From Provencibacterium sp. (GTDB lineage Bacteria; Bacillota; Clostridia; Oscillospirales; Ruminococcaceae): DNA of 64,000 nucleotides. Made by a program: the position numbers and the translations under genes. Location: positions 62,001 to 126,000 of the forward strand of contig JAAWAN010000023.1 of the NCBI GenBank assembly GCA_022792175.1, read 5' to 3'. Below are positions 18,446-25,708 of this stretch, one piece after another (positions within the stretch are counted from its first letter, which is position 1; each line of letters begins with the position of its first letter). Under the pieces are notes generated by a model. It was not told the origin of the DNA, did no database searches, and saw only the letters and a list, made by a program, of their open reading frames with translations.

Positions 18446-19399
18446 ATGGTTCTGCAGGCTGTCAGCAGTGTTTTATCCCTGCTCATTTTGATTGCGGCTG
18501 GTTTTTACATAACAGGCATGTCCTGGTTCCGGGAGGCAGGCCCTGATATTTTCTCCAAATATTCGGTTAAAATTGCCATTCCCTGCTACATGGTCTACAA
18601 TGTTGTTACCACCTGCGAGGATGCCGGAGAGCTTTTAGACCTGATTAAAAACCTTCCCATCCCTTTTGTCACCATTTCGCTGAGTGCGCTGTTCGGCTTT
18701 CTGCTCGCCCGGGTGCTTCATGTCTCCCCCCAGCGGCGCGGCGTTTTTATCAACGCCATCGCCTTCTCCAATACGGTCATTATCGGCTTCCCGGTCATCA
18801 CCTCGCTGTTCGGCGATGAGGCCACACCGGACGGCATGATTTACTATATGGCCAACACCATCCTTTTCTGGACAATCGGCACCTATCTTCTGCGGCAGGA
18901 CGGCGCACAGAAAGCAAAGCTTTTCAGCTTAAACAATCTCAAAAAGGCGCTTTCTCCGCCGATTATCGGCTTTCTGATCGGTGTTGTGCTGGTGGTAACC
19001 GGTATTTCGCTGCCCGACTTCATCTTCTCCCCCATCTCGATGGTAAAAGCGACCACTACGCCGATTGCCATGATGTTTATCGGCAGCATCATCCGCAAAA
19101 CCGATTTTAAAAAAGTGCAGTTTACCAAGGATCTTCTGATTATTCTGCTGGTGCGCTTTGTGCTCTCCCCGATATTTATGGCGGCCGTCTGCATGATGTT
19201 GCCGGTGGATACCATGATGAAGCAGGTCTTCTTTATCTTAGCCACCATGCCCGCCATGACTCAGCTGGGGATTATGTCCAGAGAATCAGGAAGCGACTAT
19301 GAGTTCGCTTCGGTTCTGGTCGCCGTTACCTCCACCATCAGCATGGTTGCGCTGCCGGTCTATTCGTTTGTCATGATCCAGTTTCATCTGTTCGGCTAA
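18446..19399 (+). CDS. AEC family transporter
   Basis: Auxin efflux carrier-type permease of 317 aa with ten predicted membrane segments arranged in two halves. Family-like motifs are AFSNTVIIGFPV in the first half and the Pro/Gly-rich crossover helix in the second (TTPIAMMFIGSIIRK). Bacterial members export or import organic acids such as malate; the substrate here is unknown. The RBS is ggatgagg. The SDR gene follows after 45 bp, so the transporter and the dehydrogenase may serve the same small molecule. Confidence 0.9.
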   Translation: MVLQAVSSVLSLLILIAAGFYITGMSWFREAGPDIFSKYSVKIAIPCYMVYNVVTTCEDAGELLDLIKNLPIPFVTISLSALFGFLLARVLHVSPQRRGVFINAIAFSNTVIIGFPVITSLFGDEATPDGMIYYMANTILFWTIGTYLLRQDGAQKAKLFSLNNLKKALSPPIIGFLIGVVLVVTGISLPDFIFSPISMVKATTTPIAMMFIGSIIRKTDFKKVQFTKDLLIILLVRFVLSPIFMAAVCMMLPVDTMMKQVFFILATMPAMTQLGIMSRESGSDYEFASVLVAVTSTISMVALPVYSFVMIQFHLFG

Positions 19400-19444
19400 G
19401 GCGCGCGGCCAAAAGCCTGCCCCGTTTAAAATATTCAGGAGAGG

Positions 19445-20233
19445 ATGGTTTCTCACATGGGAATCCTAGAAAAATTCAGCCTTACAGGTAAAAACGCTTT
19501 TGTAACCGGCGGCGCACGCGGAATCGGCCGCAGCATTGCCGCCGCGCTGACCGAAGCGGGCGCCAACGTCGCCCTGGTGGATACTGACCTCACCGAGGCC
19601 GAAAAAACGGCGGCGGCTCTCTCCGAAAGCGGCCAAAAGGTTATTGCCATAAAAACCGATGTAACCGATCCCCTGCAGGTGGAGGAGATGGTCAAACAGG
19701 TGGTTTCCGAGCTGGGAGAGCTCTCTATCGCCTTTTGCAACGAGGGCATCTGCTTAAACGTCAGCGCGCAGGAGATGAGCTACGAGCAGTGGAAAAGGGT
19801 GATAGATGTAAATCTCACCGGCGTTTTTCTCACTGCGCAGGCGGCGGGTCGCCAGATGCTGCGCCAGAAAAAGGGCGGCTCGATTATCAACACCGCCTCG
19901 ATGTCTGCGCACATCGTCAATGTCCCTCAGCCTCAGTGCGCCTACAACGCCTCGAAGGCGGGCGTCATCCAGCTGACAAAGTCTCTGGCCGTCGAGTGGG
20001 CAATGCAGAATATCCGGGTCAACAGCATCAGCCCCGGTTATATTGGCACTGACCTTGTTTTAACCAATCCCGCCCTGACGCCGCTGATTGAGCAATGGAA
20101 TGCGGCCGCGCCACTCGGACGCATGGGCAGGCCGGAGGAGCTTCAGGCAATCGCCGTTTATCTCGCGAGCGATGCCAGCGCCTTTACCACTGGATCGGAT
20201 TTTATCATCGATGGGGCATTTACCTGCGTTTAA
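19445..20233 (+). CDS. SDR family oxidoreductase
   Basis: Classical short-chain dehydrogenase of 262 aa related to polyol/sugar dehydrogenases. The nucleotide motif is TGGARGIGRS, Asp in VALVDTD suggests NAD preference, the catalytic Ser lies in INTASMSAHIV and the YxxxK pair in AYNASKAGV. The usual NNAG motif is changed to CNEG. Two starts are possible, 19445 and 19457; aggagagg touches the first and is 12 nt from the second, so the choice is open. It is the last gene of the trxB operon. Confidence 0.92.
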   Translation: MVSHMGILEKFSLTGKNAFVTGGARGIGRSIAAALTEAGANVALVDTDLTEAEKTAAALSESGQKVIAIKTDVTDPLQVEEMVKQVVSELGELSIAFCNEGICLNVSAQEMSYEQWKRVIDVNLTGVFLTAQAAGRQMLRQKKGGSIINTASMSAHIVNVPQPQCAYNASKAGVIQLTKSLAVEWAMQNIRVNSISPGYIGTDLVLTNPALTPLIEQWNAAAPLGRMGRPEELQAIAVYLASDASAFTTGSDFIIDGAFTCV

Positions 20234-20528
20234 TGAAGGCCAGCGCCCATAAAAAAAGCACAAGCGCGCCCCCCTGTGTTTGCAAACAGTCTGCCGGCTG
20301 AATGGCTGGCCAGTAACGGCACTCTTGAGGAGGCGCTGTTTTATGCCGCTTGCCGCCGGCGAGAACATCATCCTGCGGCAAACAGAAGGCGGTGGTGTTT
20401 TTAAATCCAGCCAGTTATCTGCCAAAGCGCGGCTGTTTGCTGCAGATATTAAAAAGCGCCCGAAAAGGTGCACAAAGAACTGCGGATTCTTTGGCCCCTT
20501 TGCGGGCGCTCTATTTTTCTCTTTTTCT
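20234..20528. other. Intergenic region between the SDR gene and trxA
   Basis: Convergent intergenic stretch. The right part is a bidirectional terminator (20451-20523). The left part contains a good RBS-like gaggagg 10 nt before an ATG at 20343, but that frame runs antisense through trxA and I do not call it. Nothing else is recognisable. Confidence 0.5.
20451..20523. terminator. Bidirectional terminator between the SDR gene and trxA
   Basis: The stem gcgcccgaaaagg / cctttgcgggcgc has one mismatch and T-rich flanks on both strands (TTTTT after the minus-strand stem; tctatttttc on plus). It serves trxA and possibly the trxB operon. Confidence 0.7.
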
Positions 20529-20840
20529 TTATTTCGCCGTCTCAATCATGGACAGCAGCTTCGCTTTGGAGGTAAAGCCGACGGTGCGCTGCTTCTCCTC
20601 CCCATCCTTCAGCACGACAACAGTGGGGATGCTCATCACGCCGAAACGGCTGGCGACCCCCGGGACCTCATCTACATTGACCTTGCCCACCAGTATGTCC
20701 GGTCCAACCTCGCGATCCAGCTCTTCAATCACCGGCGCGAGCATTTTGCAGGGGCCACACCAGTCCGCATAAAAATCAATGAGAGCAGTAACCCCGCTCT
20801 TCTCCGCCTGCGAAAAGGTTTCTTCCGTAAAATGCTGCAT
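20529..20840 (-). CDS. trxA: Thioredoxin
   Basis: Cytoplasmic thiol-disulfide reductant of 103 aa. The active site is DWCGPCKMLAPV, followed by the cis-Pro segment MSIPTVVVLKDGE and the Gly of VGFTSK. The ORF track starts at 21065, inside pyrB sequence, but the ATG at 20840 has AAAGGAGG upstream and gives the standard thioredoxin length. It lies 142 bp downstream of pyrB on the same strand. TrxB, encoded on the other strand of this window, is its likely reductase. Confidence 0.95.
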   Translation of the reverse strand: MQHFTEETFSQAEKSGVTALIDFYADWCGPCKMLAPVIEELDREVGPDILVGKVNVDEVPGVASRFGVMSIPTVVVLKDGEEKQRTVGFTSKAKLLSMIETAK

Positions 20841-20982
20841 AAATTCTTCTCCTCCTTTGTCTTTCAAAAAACAGTCCTCAATCCCTATTATTTGCATAAT
20901 AACAGAAAAATATGAGCATTCTTTGAATCCTTCGTAAAAATAAGAGAAGGCACCGGCCTTCCCGCATTTTGAGAACGCCTTC

Positions 20983-22047
20983 TTACCGCAGCAGCCGCTC
21001 CTCGCAGTAGTCGCAGATGAGAATATCGCCCGCCTGGGTAAAGCTGCACGGCAGATAGGGCTCATGGTTTACAATGCAGCGCGCATTGGGACAGGCAGGA
21101 GCCATCGAAAGCGGGTGAATGGGAGAAGGCTCCTCCCGGTCGTTTTCCAGCATATCGATGAGCAGCGACATCCGGGCATAGACGCCGCACATCGCCTGTT
21201 CGAAATATTTGGCGCGCTCATCTTCATCCACCGCTATTTCAATTTCATCCACCCGCGGCAGCGGATGCAGCACAATCAAATTCTGCCGGGCGCGCTTCAT
21301 CTTCTGCCGGTCCAAACAGTAGACTCTCCGCTCCTTTTCATACTGCTCGGGAGAATCAAACCGCTCGCGCTGAATGCGGGTCATATAGAGCACATCCAGT
21401 TCTCCAATGGCATCCTCCAGGCGAAAGCACTCCCGGAAGGAGCAGCCGGATGCATTCATAAAATCCTTCAGATACTGCGGCAGCGTCAGCCCCCTAGTGG
21501 AGATGAGCACAAATTTGGCACCAAAGCGGCACATCGTTTTAATCAGTGAATGCACCGTCCGGCCGTTTTTCAAATCGCCGCAGAGACCGATGGTCAGCCC
21601 CTGCAGCCCGCCCTTATAGACCTTGAGCGTTACCAGGTCGGTCAGCGTCTGGGTAGGATGGAGATGCCCGCCATCTCCTGCGTTAATAAGCGGACAGCCG
21701 GCATACAGTCCCGCCGCAAAGGCCGAGCCCTCCAGAGGATTTCGCATGGCGATAAGGTCCGCATAACCGGATACCACTGTAATGGTATCCTTGAGGTTTT
21801 CCCCTTTTGCGACCGAAGAATTGAGCGGGTTGTCAAAGCCGATCGTTCTTCCTCCCAGCCGGAGCATGGCCGTTTGAAAGGACATCTGTGTGCGGGTGCT
21901 CGGCTCATAGAACAGCGTTGCCAGAATTTTCCCCTCGCATGCGTGCGCATACGCCTGCGGCGCGCGGCGGATATCCATCGCCCGGGCAAGAATGCGCTCC
22001 AAAACCGGGGTGCTGTAGCTCTCCAAATCGATTAAATGTCTGTGCAT
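20983..22047 (-). CDS. pyrB: Aspartate carbamoyltransferase fused to a PyrI-type zinc domain
   Basis: Joins carbamoyl phosphate and aspartate in the second step of pyrimidine synthesis. The catalytic part (about residues 1-305) has the carbamoyl-phosphate loop FYEPSTRTQMSF, the loop Ser/Lys segment NSSVAKGEN, NAGDGGHLHPTQTLTD and LHPLPRVDEI. The last 45 or so residues carry CPNARC and CDYC spaced like the zinc-binding domain of the regulatory chain PyrI, but the nucleotide-binding domain of PyrI is missing. I prefer the ATG at 22047 (GGGGGA 8 nt upstream) to the one at 22062. No pyrI or other pyr gene is nearby. Confidence 0.93.
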   Translation of the reverse strand: MHRHLIDLESYSTPVLERILARAMDIRRAPQAYAHACEGKILATLFYEPSTRTQMSFQTAMLRLGGRTIGFDNPLNSSVAKGENLKDTITVVSGYADLIAMRNPLEGSAFAAGLYAGCPLINAGDGGHLHPTQTLTDLVTLKVYKGGLQGLTIGLCGDLKNGRTVHSLIKTMCRFGAKFVLISTRGLTLPQYLKDFMNASGCSFRECFRLEDAIGELDVLYMTRIQRERFDSPEQYEKERRVYCLDRQKMKRARQNLIVLHPLPRVDEIEIAVDEDERAKYFEQAMCGVYARMSLLIDMLENDREEPSPIHPLSMAPACPNARCIVNHEPYLPCSFTQAGDILICDYCEERLLR

Positions 22048-22098
22048 TGGCTTTTCCCCCATTCACTGACAGAATTCCCCATTTTTTTACTGTCTCTC

Positions 22099-22127
22099 AT
22101 TGTAGCAGAAAGCGGCAGCGTTTACAA
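22099..22127 (-). promoter_or_regulatory. pyrB promoter
   Basis: Minus-strand TTGTAA and TACAAT are separated by 17 bp, about 50 bp ahead of the start. Confidence 0.65.
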
Positions 22128-22191
22128 GGCCGCCGCACGGCAAAAAAGAAAGGCCGGGCATTTTTACCTTCTTTTCTCTCTAAAAGGGCTA

Positions 22192-22220
22192 TTGACTTAG
22201 CAGAAGGCTTAATTTATAAT
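22192..22220 (+). promoter_or_regulatory. Promoter of the PepSY protein gene
   Basis: TTGACT and a perfect TATAAT are separated by 17 bp, one of the best promoters in the window. The mRNA would start near 22227, leaving a leader of about 130 nt before the ATG, with an unused-looking gaggaa site just after the promoter. Confidence 0.75.
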
Positions 22221-22355
22221 TAGGAGGAAAGGTGTCGGGAAACAGACGGCACACAACGCTTTTCAAATCCGACTGCCTCAGACCTGCCGGAAAGGCTCAA
22301 ACGACAGAGGTTGCGGCCAGGCGGAGAATTGTTCTTATATGGAAGGAGACGGATT

Positions 22356-23126
22356 ATGAAAAAAGGATTCGGATCCGGCTTTTTCGCCGGACTGCTGTGC
22401 ACAGCGCTGGCCGCAGCCTTAGGCGTTACCGCCCTGGCTGCCAGCCGCAGCATCACCGTGGAGGATGGTGTTCATATTACAATTAACGGCGCCCTCTTCT
22501 CCCCCAAAAATGCTGCAGGGAAAGCTCTCCCCTCGTTTTCTCATGACGGTACTGTTTATGTCCCTGCCGAGGCCCTCTGCGGCGCCCTCGGGATGACGGC
22601 CAGCTACGACGCGGCCTCCCGCACCTTTATCCTCACCTCTCCGGCAGATTCCTCTTCGGCCTCCCCCTCTGCCGGCGCCTCTTCTTTTGGCTATATCACT
22701 GCCGATAAAGCCCGGGAGATTGCTTTAAGCCATGCCGGAGTAAAGGCAGCAGAAGCCAGCTTTATCAAAACCGAGCTGGAATGGGAGCACGGCCGCGCTG
22801 AATACGAGGTGGAGTTCTATTCGGGAAACACCGAATATGACTATGAGCTGGATGCCATCACCGGCAATATCCTCTCCTATGACCGCGATGTAGAGAATTT
22901 TCAGATTCCCCGTCAGCAGAATTCCGCCAGCCGCATTACCGCTGACCAGGCCAAAGAAGCCGCGCTGCGGCATGCCCCTGCCGGCTCTACCGTTAAAAAA
23001 TGCAAGCTGGAATATGATGACGGATACGCCGTTTATGAGCTGGAACTCTACCATGGCCGGACAGAATATGAATGTAAAATCGACGCGGCCAACGGAGATG
23101 TCATTTCCTGGGAAATAGACGACTGA
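22356..23126 (+). CDS. Secreted PepSY-domain protein with copper amine oxidase N-like domain
   Basis: Exported protein of 256 aa. It has a signal peptide (MKKGFGSGFFAGLL, cleavage likely after ALAA), then a stretch resembling copper amine oxidase N-terminal/stalk domains (GTVYVPAEALCGALGM). A Ser/Pro/Ala linker follows, then two PepSY repeats, each opening with ITADxA and ending in YELDAITGNILSY or YECKIDAANGDVISW. PepSY domains are thought to modulate proteases or bind at the cell surface. The ATG at 22356 has gaaggagac upstream; the longer ORF-track start adds residues without signal character. Confidence 0.87.
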   Translation: MKKGFGSGFFAGLLCTALAAALGVTALAASRSITVEDGVHITINGALFSPKNAAGKALPSFSHDGTVYVPAEALCGALGMTASYDAASRTFILTSPADSSSASPSAGASSFGYITADKAREIALSHAGVKAAEASFIKTELEWEHGRAEYEVEFYSGNTEYDYELDAITGNILSYDRDVENFQIPRQQNSASRITADQAKEAALRHAPAGSTVKKCKLEYDDGYAVYELELYHGRTEYECKIDAANGDVISWEIDD

Positions 23127-23155
23127 CCTCTGTAAAAATCAGCAGAAAGCAAACT

Positions 23156-23210
23156 GCCCGCAGGGATGAAAGAGCGAAAGCTCCTTTCCCTGCGGGCGCT
23201 GTATTTTTCC
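23156..23210 (+). terminator. Terminator after the PepSY gene
   Basis: The stem gcccgcaggga / tccctgcgggc extends inward by gaaag/ctttc with a 2-nt bulge and is followed by gtattttt. It sits 29 bp past the stop. Confidence 0.75.
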
Positions 23211-23273
23211 GGCAGCTTCTGCCGAGCGCTTTGCAGTGCTTATCTCTTCCCGGCCGCATCGCCGATCGGCGGA

Positions 23274-23942
23274 CTATGGCTGCAGCGTCCAGTCAATTTC
23301 CCTGCCGAAGCGGCTTAAAAAGGCATTTGCCTTGGAAAAATGGCGGCAGCCAAAGAAGCCGCCCGCCGCCGAAAGAGGACTGGGGTGGGCAGCCGTCAGC
23401 ACCAGATGGTGCGCGCTGGTGATCATCGGCATCTTCGCCTTCGCATAGGAACCCCAGAGAAGAAAGACCATCGGCTCCTCCCGCTCATTCAGCAGCTCAA
23501 TGACCCGGTCGGTAAAGGTGGTCCATCCCAAATCCCGATGGGAATTTGCCTGTCCGGCCCGGACGGTGAGAGTGGCGTTTAACAGCAGCACCCCGTGCTG
23601 CGCCCATTCGCTCAGGCATCCGTGTCCCGGCGGGATAAAGCCGGCATCGCTTGCCAGCTCTCGGAAGATATTCTGCAGCGAGGGCGGGACCGGTATCCCC
23701 TTTCGCACCGAAAAGGCAAGCCCGTGCGCCTGCCCCGGCCCATGATAGGGATCCTGCCCGAGAATAACGGCGCGCACCTCGCTGTAGGAGGTCATGCGCA
23801 GGGCGTTAAAGATATCCTCCATTGGCGGATAGACCGCTCCGCGGCGGTATTCCGCCGCCAGAAGCTGCCTTAACCGCTGATAGTAGGGCTTTTCAAATTC
23901 GCCGGCGAGCAGCGTGTCCCATTCGTTATCAAAATGCACCAT
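23274..23942 (-). CDS. ung: Uracil-DNA glycosylase
   Basis: Removes uracil from DNA at the start of base excision repair. Family 1 motifs are present: the water-activating loop GQDPYHGPGQAHGLAFSV, the Ser/Asn segment LLLNATLTVRAGQANSH, and the DNA-intercalation loop HPSPLSA. The length of 222 aa is normal. The ORF track extends upstream into mgtE sequence, but the ATG at 23942 has gaggaggggac just ahead and lies 26 bp after the mgtE stop. It is therefore probably the second gene of an mgtE-ung transcript. Confidence 0.96.
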   Translation of the reverse strand: MVHFDNEWDTLLAGEFEKPYYQRLRQLLAAEYRRGAVYPPMEDIFNALRMTSYSEVRAVILGQDPYHGPGQAHGLAFSVRKGIPVPPSLQNIFRELASDAGFIPPGHGCLSEWAQHGVLLLNATLTVRAGQANSHRDLGWTTFTDRVIELLNEREEPMVFLLWGSYAKAKMPMITSAHHLVLTAAHPSPLSAAGGFFGCRHFSKANAFLSRFGREIDWTLQP

Positions 23943-23968
23943 GGTGTCCCCTCCTCTCTCCGGCAGGC

Positions 23969-25300
23969 CTAAACCCGCAGAATCAGCTTTGCAATATTGA
24001 AATAGATAAAAATCGAACAGGCATCCACCAGCGTTGTGATAATGGGCGAGGCCATGATAGCCGGGTCCGCACCCAGACGTTTGGCAGTAATCGGCAGAAT
24101 GCAGCCGAGACATTTGGCGATGCAGACGGTACACATTAGTGTAACGGCAATCGTCAGCGCGAGCAGGGGGTTATGGTACTGCAGCAGAATCCGCATGCTG
24201 TTGACAACCGCCAGCGCAGAGCCCACCAGCAGGGCAACCCGGATTTCCTTCCAGAGAATCCGCCCCAGATCGCGCGGGTGCAGCTCATCCAGCGCCATAC
24301 CGCGGATAATCAGCGTAGAGGACTGGGAGCCGCAGTTGCCGCCGGTATCCATCAGCATGGGAATAAAGGCGACCAGCAGCGGCAAAACGGCAAAGGAATT
24401 CTGGTAATGGGTAATCATTGTTCCGGTGACCGCCGCCGAAAGCATCAGCACCAAAAGCCAGATGATGCGCCTTTTCGCATGCTGCAGCACCGGCGTTTTC
24501 AGATAGCTCTCATCGCCGGGAGCGAGCGCCGCCATCTTTTCAAAGTCCTCGGTGTTCTCCTCCTGCAGCGCATCAATGGCGTCATCCACCGTAATAATGC
24601 CGACCAGGCGGTTTTCGTTATCCACAACGGGCAGCGAGAGAAAATCATAGCGCCCGAACAAAAGAGCAATCTGCTCGCGGTCATCGAGCGTGCGCACCGA
24701 GATAACGTTTCGCTCCATCAGCTCCTCTACCCGGCTTTCGCTCTTCGCAAGCAGCAGATCTTTCACAGTGACTACCCCGCAGAGCAACCGGTTTTTATCG
24801 GTCACATAGCAGGTATAAATCGTCTCCTTATCAATGCCGGTTGCGCGGATGTGCTCGAACGCCTCAGCAGCGGTCATTTTCCCCTTGAGGTCAACATATT
24901 CAATCGTCATCAAACTGCCTGCGCTGTCTTCCGGATAGCGCAGAAACTGGTTAATCGAAGCGCGATACTGCATATCGCAGTTTTGAAGTACTCTTTTTAC
25001 AACGCTCGCCGGCATCTCCTCGAGCATGTCCACCGTATCATCGAGCGCAAGCTCATCGAGAACGGCGCGCAGCTCTACATCGTCCATCGCGGAAATCAGG
25101 CTCTGCTGAACATCGCTCTCCATATAGGAAAAGGTATCCGCCGCCGTTTCCTTGGGGAGAAGGCGAAAAACAAGCAGCAGCTCCTTCTGACTGAGACTGT
25201 CAAGCTGCTCGGCAATATCCACCTCATTCATTCTGCTTAAAAGCTGTTTGAGCTCGCCAAACCGGCGGGTCGAAAGAAGTTCCTGTATTCTGCAGTCCAT
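23969..25300 (-). CDS. mgtE: Magnesium transporter MgtE
   Basis: Mg2+ channel/transporter of 443 aa. The N-domain (about 1-125) has the superhelical repeats with LLPKETAADTFSYM and LEEMPASVVKRVL. Two CBS domains follow (about 130-255; VKDLLLA and ITVDDAIDALQEENTED). Five C-terminal membrane segments include MLMDTGGNCGSQSSTLIIRG, which matches the conserved pore segment. The gene has a promoter and a long leader of its own (see 25463-25492) and is followed closely by ung. Confidence 0.95.
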   Translation of the reverse strand: MDCRIQELLSTRRFGELKQLLSRMNEVDIAEQLDSLSQKELLLVFRLLPKETAADTFSYMESDVQQSLISAMDDVELRAVLDELALDDTVDMLEEMPASVVKRVLQNCDMQYRASINQFLRYPEDSAGSLMTIEYVDLKGKMTAAEAFEHIRATGIDKETIYTCYVTDKNRLLCGVVTVKDLLLAKSESRVEELMERNVISVRTLDDREQIALLFGRYDFLSLPVVDNENRLVGIITVDDAIDALQEENTEDFEKMAALAPGDESYLKTPVLQHAKRRIIWLLVLMLSAAVTGTMITHYQNSFAVLPLLVAFIPMLMDTGGNCGSQSSTLIIRGMALDELHPRDLGRILWKEIRVALLVGSALAVVNSMRILLQYHNPLLALTIAVTLMCTVCIAKCLGCILPITAKRLGADPAIMASPIITTLVDACSIFIYFNIAKLILRV

Positions 25301-25462
25301 CCTTCATCTGCCTCCTTTTTTGCAGGCGGCAAACAAAAGACTCAGATGCTGTTACACCGCCCGCAGCTTATTTTGTTTTTCAAAAAATAATCGACTGGGG
25401 CCAGCGTCCATCTGCTTTCTCACTCCCTTTAACCAAATGGCTGACTGATTTCTTTCTTCCCT

Positions 25463-25492
25463 ATTATACTCCCAAAAACAGCCGGCTGTAAA
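25463..25492 (-). promoter_or_regulatory. mgtE promoter
   Basis: Minus-strand TTTACA and TATAAT are separated by 18 bp. The start would give a 5' leader of about 155 nt. Confidence 0.6.
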
Positions 25493-25600
25493 CCACCAAC
25501 CGGCTGCCAGCGAAAAAAAAGCCTCTTCCGTTCGTCTGCTCTCCGGCCCGCAGGACAAAAAAACTTCACATTTACCCTCCCGCAAATCCGCCTCCCGCGC

Positions 25601-25629
25601 TTGTTATTTTAAGCCCGATGCGCTATAAT
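25601..25629 (+). promoter_or_regulatory. xpaC promoter
   Basis: TTGTTA and a perfect TATAAT are separated by 17 bp, about 75 bp upstream of the xpaC ATG. Confidence 0.7.
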
Positions 25630-25708
25630 AAAGTTTGAATCTATCCTGTTTGCGCAGCCTGCGCTGCGCCCCGGCAGTCAATAAAGTAGCTGAAAGGCAG
25701 GAAGCTGC

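Larger units (their letters stand above)
25301..25708. other. Divergent intergenic region between mgtE and xpaC
   Basis: About 400 bp without a convincing ORF. It holds the minus-strand mgtE promoter (25463-25492), a leader of about 155 nt towards mgtE, and the plus-strand xpaC promoter (25601-25629). The leader can pair CAGATG with CATCTG over about 75 nt. I could not match it to a known Mg2+ riboswitch. Confidence 0.5.

Noticed and set aside
20343-20915. Plus-strand frame from an ATG at 20343 with a good gaggagg upstream
   Set aside because: It runs through the terminator and antisense through trxA, and its sequence matches nothing I recognise. At most a remnant.
22232-22486. 84-aa frame starting at a GTG just after a strong RBS
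   Set aside because: Most of it overlaps the PepSY gene out of frame and is Arg-rich like a shadow; kept only as a finding about the leader.
24173-25240. 355-aa plus-strand ORF opposite mgtE
   Set aside because: Antisense shadow of a clear MgtE gene with no RBS.
25301-25468. M-box riboswitch ahead of mgtE
   Set aside because: I could not place the conserved M-box segments; the leader is reported only as an unexplained structured region.
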